A model generated the notes under the pieces. That model saw only the letters and a list, made by a program, of their open reading frames with translations, did not search any database and had not been told where the DNA came from. Below, one piece after another: positions 15,303 through 22,985 of a stretch of 22,985 bases of DNA. The position numbers were made by a program, and so were the translations under genes. The stretch is from Dokdonella_A sp049583635. Lineage in GTDB: Bacteria > Pseudomonadota > Gammaproteobacteria > Xanthomonadales > Rhodanobacteraceae. The stretch covers positions 1 to 22,985 of the forward strand of contig JBAUWF010000094.1 of NCBI GenBank assembly GCA_049583635.1, written 5' to 3'. The first letter of the stretch is position 1; the number at the start of each line of letters is the position of its first letter.

Positions 15303-17978
15303 ATGAACACCATCGCAATCCGTCCGCGGCCGCGCCTGCCGCCCGCACTGCCGCGCAGCGGCGTATCGACCGAGGCGCGGCTCGCCTTGCGCCAGTTGCT
15401 CGGTGATGTCGATCGCAGGCTGGCGGTCGAATTTCGCCGTGGCACCCCGGCGGCCGGATTGACGCGCGAGCGTGCCCGGACGATCGAAAGCGTACTCACG
15501 CATGTCCTTGCCGCCTGCCTCGGTGAGGCACGCGGCATTGCCCTGTTCGCGGTCGGCGGCTTCGGACGGGGGTTTCTATTTCCGTATTCGGATGTCGATC
15601 TGCTGTTGCTGGCCGAACCGGCCGCCGCGGTCGGCAACCGCCGGGCGATCGAGTCGTTTTTCGCCTGTCTGTGGGATCTCGGCGTCAATCCGAGCCATGC
15701 GTTGCGCGATCCCGAGCAATGCCGCGCGCTGGCAGCGGCCGATGTCAGCGTGTTCACCAGCCTTGTCGATGCGCGACTGCTGGCCGGCGATGTGGCGCTG
15801 GCCAAGGCGCTGGACCAACTCATCGCCGATCCCGAGTTGTGGCCGCCGGCGCGCTTCCTGGCCGCCAAGCGCGATGAACAGGCCGAGCGCCACGCCCGCT
15901 TCGACGACACTGCGCACAATCTCGAACCGAATATCAAGGAGGGGCCGGGTGGCTTGCGCAGCCTCGATCTGTTGCGCTGGCTCGGCCGGCGCATTGCCGA
16001 TGCCGGCGATTTCAATACCATGGTTGCACGCGGCCTGCTCGACCCGGCCGAGCGCGCGCAACTGGCCGACTCCGAGGCAACCCTGCATCAATATCGTTAC
16101 GCGCTGCATATGGCGGCCGGCCGCGCCGAGGAGCGCTTGTTGTTCGACCATCAGCGCACGCTGGCGGCGATGCTCGGCTTTGCCGACGAGCATGCGCAGA
16201 ATCTCGCGGTGGAGCAATTCATGCAGGGCTATTACCGCGCGGCCACCCATGTCGCGCGCCTGACCACGCAGTTGCTCGAACGCTTCGACGAATTGCTCGA
16301 TCCACCGGCCGATCCGCCGCGCCGGATCGATGCGGATTTCGTTGCCCGCGGCGCGCTGCTCGAACCGGCGACGCCGGATCTGTTCGAAGGCAAACCCGAG
16401 GCGCTCATAGAGGCGTTTGCCCGACTGGCCGATCACGCGGAACTGCGTGGCCTGTCGGCGGATGCGATGCGCGCCATGCAACACGCCCTGATCCGCCATG
16501 GCGTCTCGCTGGCCGCGAATGGGCAGGTGCTCGCCGCCTTTCTCGCGGTGTTGCGTCGTGAGCGCGGGGCCGTGGCTGCGATAAGCGGCATGAACCGCAG
16601 CGGTGTGCTGTCGGCGATCCTGCCGGCGTTCGCACGCGTCGCCGGGCGCATGCAATACGACTTGTTTCACGTCTATACCGTCGATGAGCATACGATGCGC
16701 GTGCTGCGCAATGTCGCGCGTTTTGCCGAGCCCGCATCGCGCGATTCCTTTCCGATGGCACGCGAAATCCATGCGCGCCTCGACAAGCCCGAACTGCTGT
16801 TGCTGGCTGCGCTGTTTCACGATATTGCCAAGGGCCGTGGCGGCGATCATTCGGTGCTCGGCGAGGACGAATCGCGTGCGTTCTGCGTCAGGCTCGGTCT
16901 TCCCACCAAGGACATCGAACGCGTTGCGTGGCTGGTGCGCTGGCATCTGCTGATGAGCGTGACCGCGCAGCGCCGGGATATCACCGATCCGGATGTGGTG
17001 CACCACTTCGCGACCCAGATCGGCGACCGCGATCGCCTCGACCGGCTGTACCTGATGACCATCGCCGATATCGCCGGCACCAGCCCGAAGCTGTGGAATG
17101 CCTGGAAGGCGCGCCTGCTCTCCGACCTGTATGTCGCGGCGCGCTATGCGCTGCGTGCCGGGCTGCAACGGCCGCCGAACGCCGACGAACGCATCGAGGC
17201 GTGTCGCGAACGCGCGCTCGCGCTGCTGGAGGCGCAAGGCATCGATCGATCCGTCAGCGAGCGCGTCTGGGTGGAGTTTCCCGAAACGAGTTTCCTGCGC
17301 CACCTGCCGGAACAGATCGTCTGGCAGACGCGCACCATTCTTGCCCGTCGCGATCCGACCGCCCCGCTGGTTGCGGTACTGGCGCTGTCGGTGCGCGGCA
17401 GCAGCGAGCTGTTCGTGCATACGCCCGATCGCGATGGCCTGTTCGCCGCGATCACTGCCTGTCTCGATCGACTGCGCCTGTCGGTGGTCGAGGCGCGGGT
17501 ATTGTCGTCCGGGCGCGGCATCGCGTTCGACACATTTCTGCTGCTCGACGCTGAATCGCAGGCGCCGATCGATGCGGCGCGCGCGCGCCAACTCGAAACC
17601 ACGCTGTTGCGCATCCTGGCCGAACCGAACCTGCACGCGCGCGCGGTCCGACGCGGCCTTTCGCGGCGCCTGCGTCATTTCCTCGGCACGCCGCGCATCG
17701 AGTTCAGCGACGACGGTCCGGCGCGAACGCAACTGGCGCTCGTCTGCAGCGATCGTCCCGGTTTGCTGGCACAAGTCGCGCAGGTCTTTCGCGGCATGCA
17801 TGTGCGCGTGCATGATGCGCGCATCGCGACGTTCGGCGAGCGCGTCGAGGATTTCTTCCAGCTCAGCGACAACCAGGATCGAGCCCTCTCGGTGTCGATG
17901 CAGGTCGCGTTGCGCGATGCCCTTTTGCGACGTCTCGGAGCGGCATCGACGGAAACGCGCAAGGAGCGCCATGCCTGA
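15303..17978 (+). CDS. glnD: Bifunctional uridylyltransferase/uridylyl-removing enzyme GlnD
   Basis: GlnD is the glutamine sensor that uridylylates PII proteins (GlnB/GlnK) when nitrogen is scarce and removes UMP when glutamine is high. The 891-residue product (E. coli 890) has all four parts: a nucleotidyltransferase domain with GGFGRG (85-90) and the metal-binding SDVDLL (96-101), a helical linker with NIKEGPGGLRS, an HD domain with H506-D507 in LFHDIAKGRGGDHS, and two C-terminal ACT domains (from about 700 and 808) that bind glutamine. The usual tyrosine of GGYGRG is phenylalanine, a mild change. I chose the ATG at 15303; the frame extends 16 codons upstream but without family similarity. 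The gene overlaps dapD by eight bases. Confidence 0.96.
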   Translation: MNTIAIRPRPRLPPALPRSGVSTEARLALRQLLGDVDRRLAVEFRRGTPAAGLTRERARTIESVLTHVLAACLGEARGIALFAVGGFGRGFLFPYSDVDLLLLAEPAAAVGNRRAIESFFACLWDLGVNPSHALRDPEQCRALAAADVSVFTSLVDARLLAGDVALAKALDQLIADPELWPPARFLAAKRDEQAERHARFDDTAHNLEPNIKEGPGGLRSLDLLRWLGRRIADAGDFNTMVARGLLDPAERAQLADSEATLHQYRYALHMAAGRAEERLLFDHQRTLAAMLGFADEHAQNLAVEQFMQGYYRAATHVARLTTQLLERFDELLDPPADPPRRIDADFVARGALLEPATPDLFEGKPEALIEAFARLADHAELRGLSADAMRAMQHALIRHGVSLAANGQVLAAFLAVLRRERGAVAAISGMNRSGVLSAILPAFARVAGRMQYDLFHVYTVDEHTMRVLRNVARFAEPASRDSFPMAREIHARLDKPELLLLAALFHDIAKGRGGDHSVLGEDESRAFCVRLGLPTKDIERVAWLVRWHLLMSVTAQRRDITDPDVVHHFATQIGDRDRLDRLYLMTIADIAGTSPKLWNAWKARLLSDLYVAARYALRAGLQRPPNADERIEACRERALALLEAQGIDRSVSERVWVEFPETSFLRHLPEQIVWQTRTILARRDPTAPLVAVLALSVRGSSELFVHTPDRDGLFAAITACLDRLRLSVVEARVLSSGRGIAFDTFLLLDAESQAPIDAARARQLETTLLRILAEPNLHARAVRRGLSRRLRHFLGTPRIEFSDDGPARTQLALVCSDRPGLLAQVAQVFRGMHVRVHDARIATFGERVEDFFQLSDNQDRALSVSMQVALRDALLRRLGAASTETRKERHA
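17961..17966 (+). promoter_or_regulatory. Ribosome-binding site of dapD inside glnD
   Basis: AAGGAG lies four bases before the dapD ATG, within the last codons of glnD. It fixes the dapD start and shows that dapD can begin translation independently despite the eight-base overlap. Confidence 0.85.
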
Positions 17979-18801
17979 CACCACGGAACTCCAGTGTCTG
18001 ATCGAGGGTGCATGGGAACAGCGCGCGCAGCTTTCCCCGGATGCGGCCGATCGCGGCCTGCGCGCGGCTCTCGAACGCGCACTCGATCTGCTCGAATCCG
18101 GAGATTGTCGCGTCGCCGAGCCCGACGGCGATGGTGGCTGGCGCGTGAACGAGTGGCTCAAGAAAGCCGTGTTGCTGAGTTTTCGCATCAACGCCAACCG
18201 GCCGATGGACGGCGGTCCGATGACCGCGTACGACAAGCTGCCGTTGCGTTTCGTCAATGCCCCGCAAGAGCGCTTGCAGGCGCTCGATGCGCGACTGGTA
18301 CCGGGCGCGCTGGTCCGCCGCGGGGCGCATATCGGCACCGATGCGGTACTGATGCCGAGTTATGTCAACGTTGGTGCGTTCGTCGGCGACGGCACCATGG
18401 TCGATACCTGGGCGACGGTCGGCTCGTGCGCGCAGATCGGCGCCGGTGTGCATCTGTCCGGCGGCGTCGGCATTGGTGGCGTGCTCGAACCGCTGCAGGC
18501 CGCGCCCACCATCATCGAGGACGGCTGCTTCATCGGTGCGCGGTCCGAAGTGGTCGAAGGCGTCGTCGTCGGCCACGGCAGCGTCATCGGCATGGGCGTG
18601 TTTCTCGGTCAATCCACACGCATTTTCGATCGCACGTCGGGTGCGGTGAGCTACGGGCGCGTGCCGCCCGGCAGCGTCGTCGTCGCCGGTTCGCTGCCGG
18701 CAGACGATGGCAGTCACAGCCTCTACGCCGCGGTCATCGTCAAACGGGTCGACGAGAAAACGCGGGTGAAGACGTCGATCAACGAGCTGTTGCGCATGTA
18801 G
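17971..18801 (+). CDS. dapD: 2,3,4,5-tetrahydropyridine-2,6-dicarboxylate N-succinyltransferase DapD
   Basis: DapD transfers succinyl from succinyl-CoA to tetrahydrodipicolinate in the succinylase branch of lysine and meso-diaminopimelate synthesis (cytoplasm). The 276-residue product (E. coli 274) has an N-terminal helical domain with WLKKAVLLSFRIN, then the hexapeptide-repeat beta helix with LMPSYVNVGAFVGDGTMVDT, GSCAQIGAGVHLSGGVGIGG and EDGCFIGARSEVVEG. The C-terminal part is YAAVIVKRVDEKTRVKTSINELLRM. The ATG at 17971 is fixed by AAGGAG just upstream. The substrate-releasing partner, dapE, lies two genes downstream. Confidence 0.97.
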   Translation: MPDTTELQCLIEGAWEQRAQLSPDAADRGLRAALERALDLLESGDCRVAEPDGDGGWRVNEWLKKAVLLSFRINANRPMDGGPMTAYDKLPLRFVNAPQERLQALDARLVPGALVRRGAHIGTDAVLMPSYVNVGAFVGDGTMVDTWATVGSCAQIGAGVHLSGGVGIGGVLEPLQAAPTIIEDGCFIGARSEVVEGVVVGHGSVIGMGVFLGQSTRIFDRTSGAVSYGRVPPGSVVVAGSLPADDGSHSLYAAVIVKRVDEKTRVKTSINELLRM

Positions 18802-18863
18802 GAATGCCGGCGGCGCGCGCAGGGTTTGCGACCTGGTATCCCGCAAGACATTGGAGCGATGGT

Positions 18864-19220
18864 ATGAGCGGACCAAGCATGTACGGGCTGGAAAAATGCA
18901 GCACCTGCGCCAAGGCGCGCAACTGGCTCGACCGCCACCGCATCGACTATCGTTTTGTCGACTACCGCGAGCATCCGGTTTCCCCGGAGCAGCTCGGATC
19001 CTGGGCCGAGGCCGTCGGCGGTTGGGAAAAGCTTGTCAACCGCACGTCGATGACATGGCGCAATCTGCCGGATGCGCGCAAGACGCCGCGCAGCGACCCC
19101 GAATGGCTGCTGTTGATCCGCGAGTATCCCGCGCTGGTACGCCGTCCGCTGCTGGCGTTCGCGGGTGGACGTGTGGTCCAGCGTTTCACCGAAAAGCAGT
19201 ACAGCGGACTGTTCTTGTGA
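18864..19220 (+). CDS. yffB: ArsC/Spx-family thioredoxin-fold protein (YffB-like)
   Basis: The 118-residue product matches the E. coli YffB type of the ArsC/Spx superfamily: MYGLEKCSTCAKARNWLDRH at the N-terminus, DYRFVDYREHPVS, a conserved TWRNLPD block and RRPLLAF (93-99), where the arginines sit where arsenate reductase binds its oxyanion. The function of YffB is not settled; a glutathione-dependent thiol reductase role has been proposed. This copy has a CxxC pair (C12, C15), whereas E. coli YffB has a single cysteine at that motif. The ATG at 18864 has GGAG seven bases upstream. It lies between dapD and dapE; yffB also neighbours dapE in E. coli. It should not be called an arsenic-resistance gene from this evidence. 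Confidence 0.88.
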   Translation: MSGPSMYGLEKCSTCAKARNWLDRHRIDYRFVDYREHPVSPEQLGSWAEAVGGWEKLVNRTSMTWRNLPDARKTPRSDPEWLLLIREYPALVRRPLLAFAGGRVVQRFTEKQYSGLFL

Positions 19221-19271
19221 GGCTGGCATGCCTCTCGTCCAGACGCGCTCCCGCGTGAGCGCGGAGAAGCA

Positions 19272-20411
19272 ATGACGGCGATGTCACAGGTGTTCGATTT
19301 GACCTGCGAGTTGATCCGGCGCGCCTCGGTGACGCCCGCCGATGCCGGTTGTCAGGAGTTGCTCACGCAACGGCTGGCGCAGGCGGGATTCGCGATCGAG
19401 CATTTGCGCTACGGCAATGTCGACAACCTGTGGGCGACGCACGGCCAGGGCGATCCGGTACTGGTGTTCCTCGGCCATACCGACGTGGTGCCGAGCGGCC
19501 CGGTCGAATCCTGGGCCAGTCCCCCGTTCGATCCGACTGTACGGGATGGCCGCCTATACGGCCGTGGCGCGGCCGACATGAAATCCGGTGTCGCCGCGAT
19601 GACGCTGGCGCTCGAGCAATTCGTGCAGACGCAACCACATCATGAAGGCACGCTCGCGCTGCTGCTGACCAGCGACGAGGAGGGCGAAGCGAAAAACGGC
19701 GTGCGCCGCGTCGCCGAGGAGTTTCGTCGGCGCGACCAGCGCATCGACTGGTGCGTGGTCGGCGAACCGTCGGCGCGCGAAGCGCTCGGTGACCTGATCC
19801 GGGTGGGACGGCGCGGCTCGCTGACCGGGCGTCTCCTCGTGCGCGGGGTGCAGGGCCATGTCGCCTATCCCGACAAGGCCGTCAATCCGATTCATGCGAG
19901 CGCGGCGGCATTCGCTGAACTTTGCGCGACGCGCTGGGACGGGGGCGACGCCGCGTTCCCGCCGACCTCGTTCCAGATCTCCAATCTCAACGCCGGTACC
20001 GGCGCCGACAACGTGATTCCGGGTGAGCTGCGCGCGGTGTTCAATTTCCGCTACGGCACGGCGAGCAGCGCGCAATCGTTGCGCGAGCGGGTCGAGGCGT
20101 TGCTGCGCGCACACCGCCTCGATTTCGCCGTCGACTGGTGGTCGTCGGGTGAGCCGTTCCTGACGCCCGACGGGCCGCTGCGCGCGGCCGTCATCGCGGT
20201 TGTGCGCGAACAGTGCGAGCGGATGCCGGAACTCAGCACCGGCGGCGGCACTTCGGACGGGCGCTTCATCGCGCCGCTCGGCGTCGAAGTGGTCGAAGTC
20301 GGCCCGTGCAACGCGAGCATCCACAAGGTCGATGAATCGATCGCGATCGACGAACTCGAGCGCCTGCCCGCGATTTACCGCGGCATCGCGCAACGCCTGC
20401 TGCTCAAGTGA
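19272..20411 (+). CDS. dapE: Succinyl-diaminopimelate desuccinylase DapE
   Basis: DapE is a dinuclear zinc M20 peptidase that hydrolyses N-succinyl-LL-diaminopimelate to LL-diaminopimelate and succinate, needed for lysine and peptidoglycan. The 379-residue product (E. coli 375) has the expected ligands: H69 in FLGHTDVVPSGP, D102 in GRGAADMKSG, E136/E137 in LLTSDEEGEA, E165 in VVGEPS, and H351 in NASIHKVDE. The dimerisation domain lies at about 180-290, starting with RRGSLTGRLLVRGVQGHVAYP. The ATG at 19272-19274 has GGAG five bases upstream. It is last in the map-glnD-dapD-yffB-dapE run; no clear terminator follows. Confidence 0.97.
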   Translation: MTAMSQVFDLTCELIRRASVTPADAGCQELLTQRLAQAGFAIEHLRYGNVDNLWATHGQGDPVLVFLGHTDVVPSGPVESWASPPFDPTVRDGRLYGRGAADMKSGVAAMTLALEQFVQTQPHHEGTLALLLTSDEEGEAKNGVRRVAEEFRRRDQRIDWCVVGEPSAREALGDLIRVGRRGSLTGRLLVRGVQGHVAYPDKAVNPIHASAAAFAELCATRWDGGDAAFPPTSFQISNLNAGTGADNVIPGELRAVFNFRYGTASSAQSLRERVEALLRAHRLDFAVDWWSSGEPFLTPDGPLRAAVIAVVREQCERMPELSTGGGTSDGRFIAPLGVEVVEVGPCNASIHKVDESIAIDELERLPAIYRGIAQRLLLK

Positions 20412-20487
20412 ACGGCGCTCACGCTCCTTGCGGTCCCATCGCCGTCGCGTCTGCGCGGAATATCGGCGGCCGGTTCGGCGCAGCCTC

Positions 20488-20517
20488 TTGAAAGGCATGT
20501 CCAAAACACGCTTCAAT
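20488..20517 (+). promoter_or_regulatory. Candidate promoter of the multihaem cytochrome gene
   Basis: A -35 hexamer TTGAAA (20488-20493, five of six consensus bases) is followed by an 18-base spacer and TTCAAT (20512-20517, four of six). Transcription would begin near 20525, which favours the ATG at 20596 over the earlier ATG at 20497. The -10 is weak, so this is only a candidate. The rest of the 184-base gap after dapE shows nothing clear. Confidence 0.3.
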
Positions 20518-20595
20518 CGCGCCGGGCATCCTAATGCTCGACGCATGGCATCGCCGTTCGCGCGCGTTGCCCGCACGCACTTACTGGTCCGCTTG

Positions 20596-22587
20596 ATGAT
20601 TTCCTTCCTGCTGCAACGATGTCGATGTCTGATCCGGGTCGCGCTGTTCTGCGCAATCGGCGCGAACGCACTGTGCGTGCAGGCGGCCGATCCGACCGCC
20701 GGCGACTGGTTCGTGGTTTCGCGCAGTCTGGCTCCGCATGGCAGTGGCATCGACTTCACACCACACGGCACCCAGCCCGGGCTTTTCTACGACGTGCAGC
20801 AGGCCGGCAACTGCTCGAGCTGCCACGGCGTGAGCGGCTCGTCGCCACCCACGGCGGGCACCTATCTACCGTACTCCACCTGGTCCGGCTCGATGATGGC
20901 CAACGCCACGCGCGATCCGGTGTTCTTCGCCGCGCTCGACGTGGCCAACCACGACGTGCCGGGCGTCGGCGACTACTGTCTGCGTTGCCATACCTCCACC
21001 GGCTGGTACAACGGCCGCGTGGTCAAGGCCGGCTTCGGACAGCCCAACAACGATGTCACGCTGGGCGCTGCGGCCTGCCTGATCGAGGGTCGCTACGATT
21101 TCCCGGACAACAACAGCGACTACGGCGGCGTCACCTGTCACTACTGTCATCGCCTGTCGGAGAGCGGCCCGAATGGTGAGCCCCAGATCATCGGCAACGG
21201 CGATGCGTGGATCGACGATCAGGACTGCAGCGTCTTCAACCCGAACTCAGACGGTGGCGAGCCGTGCCGGCGCGGGCCTTATGACTACACGAATCAGGGC
21301 ATCACGCCGCCGCATCCGTGGTTGCAATCCGGCTTCCACACGCGAAGCGAGCTTTGCGCGACGTGCCACGATGTCAGCTCGCCGGACCTTGAATCCGGGC
21401 CACTGAAAACCCTCAAACTCGGCGACGGCACCGATACCGGTCATCCGTTCCCGATCGAACGTACCTATTCCGAATGGTCGCAGAGCCTGTATGCCGATGC
21501 GATCTTCCGCGACGGGCTCGGCGATCCGCCCGCCGGCACGCCGGCCATCGCGCGCGCCGAGCAGTGCCAGTCGTGCCACATGCCGGTCAGCGAGGATGCG
21601 GACGCGACCGCCTGCAATCTGTTCGGCTATCCGAACCGCACCGGCAACCTGCCGGTGCACCAGTTCGTCGGCGGCAATACCTGGGTGCCGCAGATCATCA
21701 AGGGCGAGTACGGGGACGGTCTCGGCCCCGAGCGCGAGACCTCGCTCGATCAGACCACCGACTGGGCGCGCCAGAACCTCACGACCGCCGCGACGGTGGC
21801 CACCGCGATCACCGGCTACACGCCGCCGGGCGCCGGCGATGGCGCGTTGTCGCTCGCGGTAAAGGTGACCAATCTGACCGGCCACAAGCTGCCGACAGGC
21901 TACAGCGAGGGCCGGCGCATGTGGATCAACCTGCAGGTTCACGACGCCAATGGCGCGCTGATTGCCGAGAGCGGGGCCTACGACAGCGCCACCGGGGTCC
22001 TGACGCGCGACAGTCAGGTTCGTGTGTACGAGGTTCTGCAAGGCATCTTCAATTTCAACGGCACCAATACCTGCGATGTAGTCGACGGCGCCGGCGATGC
22101 GATGTTCCATTTCGTTCTGAGTGATTGCATTGCCAAGGACGATCGCATCCCGCCGTTCGGCTTCAGGCCGGCCACGACGGATGATCCGGACGGCTACGAT
22201 CTGCGCCCGATCCCGGTCGGCAGTTACCCGGAAACATCGCCCGGCTCCGGCGTCCTGGTCAACTACGATAGCGTCGACTACACCGTAACGGTCCCGGCGG
22301 GCACACCGACGCCGTTGACCGCCACCGCGCGACTCTATTACCAGATATCGAGCAAGGACTATATCGAGTTCCTGCAACGTGAAGCCGACAGCAACGGATT
22401 TGCCGCCGAGAACGATCTGTGCAGCGGCGGACCGCAACGCCCGTTCCCGGTGGGCCCGCAGGATCGCTCGCGCGGCGAATACGTGTACGAACTCTGGAAC
22501 AATGCGCCCAACGACATGGGCCAGCCCGGCTACGGCAAATCGCCGCCGGAGCTTATCGAGATGGGCAGCGCGATGACGTCCGATTGA
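20596..22587 (+). CDS. Secreted five-haem c-type cytochrome, function unknown
   Basis: The 663-residue product has a Sec signal peptide (hydrophobic stretch about 12-28, cleavage near VQA|AD at 30/31) and five CxxCH haem-c motifs: C73-H77, C128-H132, C181-H185, C254-H258 and C324-H328. It would mature in the periplasm. The haem part is in the N-terminal half and recalls the cytochrome c554 type. The second half (about 415-590) has no haem site but contains TGHKLPTGYSEGRRMW, a motif I associate with predicted multihaem cytochromes; its histidine might be a distant haem ligand. Further cysteines (C211/C224, C493/C511) could form disulfides. There is no C-terminal anchor, so it is periplasmic or exported further. 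The start is uncertain: ATGs at 20497 and 20545 are in frame but lengthen the signal region; none has a good ribosome-binding site. Confidence 0.85.
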   Translation: MISFLLQRCRCLIRVALFCAIGANALCVQAADPTAGDWFVVSRSLAPHGSGIDFTPHGTQPGLFYDVQQAGNCSSCHGVSGSSPPTAGTYLPYSTWSGSMMANATRDPVFFAALDVANHDVPGVGDYCLRCHTSTGWYNGRVVKAGFGQPNNDVTLGAAACLIEGRYDFPDNNSDYGGVTCHYCHRLSESGPNGEPQIIGNGDAWIDDQDCSVFNPNSDGGEPCRRGPYDYTNQGITPPHPWLQSGFHTRSELCATCHDVSSPDLESGPLKTLKLGDGTDTGHPFPIERTYSEWSQSLYADAIFRDGLGDPPAGTPAIARAEQCQSCHMPVSEDADATACNLFGYPNRTGNLPVHQFVGGNTWVPQIIKGEYGDGLGPERETSLDQTTDWARQNLTTAATVATAITGYTPPGAGDGALSLAVKVTNLTGHKLPTGYSEGRRMWINLQVHDANGALIAESGAYDSATGVLTRDSQVRVYEVLQGIFNFNGTNTCDVVDGAGDAMFHFVLSDCIAKDDRIPPFGFRPATTDDPDGYDLRPIPVGSYPETSPGSGVLVNYDSVDYTVTVPAGTPTPLTATARLYYQISSKDYIEFLQREADSNGFAAENDLCSGGPQRPFPVGPQDRSRGEYVYELWNNAPNDMGQPGYGKSPPELIEMGSAMTSD

Positions 22588-22830
22588 TCGCGTCTTGCGC
22601 GCGAGCGGCTGAGCCTTGCACCGCGCGAGCGGTCAAATTTGCCTGATCCATCGTTCGCACGCGGCGTGCGGACGCATGCGGGGGAAAGCGCGCCTTGCGG
22701 CGACAGACGACCAGCGGCGCGCGTCACGCCGATGTGCTGCGGGCCGCGTGTTAAGCTTTGAAGGTTGTCCACCTGGATCCTGCGACGCGGCGTCGTCTGG
22801 ACCGTCAAGACTTTCGATGGGGTGAAACTG
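22588..22830 (+). other. Intergenic region with two small hairpins
   Basis: I find no gene and no convincing promoter or terminator here. Two inverted repeats share the same loop CGG: CGCACG/CGTGCG at 22656-22670, and CGACG/CGTCG at 22783-22795. The second is nested within a GTCCA (22767-22771) / TGGAC (22798-22802) pair. Neither is followed by a T-run. The second lies 28 bases before the next start codon and could shape its leader. Confidence 0.4.
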
Positions 22831-22985
22831 ATGAAACGATTTCTATTGGCATGCGCGGCGGCGCTCGCAGTGGTTCCGTGCGTGAACGCCGGCGTCATCT
22901 CGCAGGCGCAGCTCAAGCAGTCGCAGACCTGGTCGGCCTGGGGCGGCGAGATCGGCTTTCGCTGGAACAACGATCTGCTCTCCGG
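22831..22985 (+). CDS. Unidentified secreted protein (partial, 5' end only)
   Basis: An open frame starts at the ATG at 22831, with GGGG about nine bases upstream, and stays open to the window edge (51 codons). It begins with a clear signal peptide: MKRFLL, a hydrophobic alanine/valine stretch, and a likely cut after VNA at 18-20. The visible mature part is GVISQAQLKQSQTWSAWGGE and then IGFRWNNDLLS. There are no cysteines after the signal region, no haem motif and no recognisable domain. It is an exported protein of unknown role; too little is visible to say more. Confidence 0.6.
   Translation, partial: MKRFLLACAAALAVVPCVNAGVISQAQLKQSQTWSAWGGEIGFRWNNDLLS

Noticed and set aside
15576..18338. 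A 920-codon open frame antisense to glnD
   Set aside because: Its translation is low-complexity, rich in Arg, Gln, His and Ala, with no domain. It lies exactly opposite glnD and runs into dapD. It is explained by strong GC bias at third positions of glnD, which removes stop codons on the other strand.
18864..19220. Arsenate reductase / arsenic resistance gene
   Set aside because: The sequence is of the YffB type, there is no ars neighbour, and the gene lies among lysine synthesis genes; the ArsC name reflects fold similarity only.
20596..20700. Lipoprotein signal in the cytochrome
   Set aside because: Cysteines occur in the signal region, but none is preceded by a proper lipobox; a normal signal peptidase cut after VQA fits better.
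1..22985. CRISPR array, tRNA or rRNA genes, insertion sequences, phage or defence systems
   Set aside because: I saw no spaced direct repeats, no tRNA-like or rRNA sequence, no transposase or integrase motifs, and no unexplained cluster of unknown genes apart from the right edge.

Overview
The window is a GC-rich chromosomal segment from a gammaproteobacterium. It is most likely a member of the Lysobacterales (Xanthomonadales). The lipid A/BamA cluster is general to Gammaproteobacteria. The divergent arrangement rpsB <-> map-glnD-dapD-yffB-dapE, and an LpxA acyl-chain ruler that predicts short acyl chains, point towards that order. The assignment is inference from gene order and motifs, not from a database search.

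Left two thirds (about 1-14110), minus strand. Read in the direction of transcription the order is rpsB, tsf, terminator, pyrH, frr, uppS, cdsA, dxr, rseP, bamA, skp(ompH), lpxD, fabZ, lpxA, lpxB (lpxB runs off the left edge). It combines translation (S2, EF-Ts, ribosome recycling factor), UMP kinase, isoprenoid and undecaprenyl carrier synthesis (Dxr, UppS), phospholipid synthesis (CdsA), and outer-membrane assembly (RseP, BamA, Skp, LpxD, FabZ, LpxA, LpxB). Many junctions are 4-base ATGA or GTGA stop/start overlaps, which suggests translational coupling. rpsB has a good promoter and a leader of roughly 230 nt. tsf ends in a clear intrinsic terminator. frr has an extended -10 promoter candidate next to an operator-like inverted repeat.

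Middle right (14447-20411), plus strand. map, glnD, dapD, yffB (ArsC/Spx-like) and dapE follow: N-terminal methionine removal, nitrogen signalling through PII uridylylation, and two steps of the succinylase branch of lysine/diaminopimelate synthesis.

Right edge (20412-22985), plus strand. This is the only part that looks accessory. It holds a secreted five-haem c-type cytochrome of uncharacterised role with a distinctive C-terminal domain. It is followed by a 243-base gap with small inverted repeats and then the start of an unidentified secreted protein cut by the window edge.

The window is overwhelmingly conserved housekeeping DNA. I saw no CRISPR array, tRNA/rRNA gene, insertion sequence, phage gene or defence system. 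The points most worth a second look are the long C-terminal extension of ribosomal protein S2, the rpsB leader, the frr promoter inverted repeat, the LpxA ruler residue and the pentahaem cytochrome.
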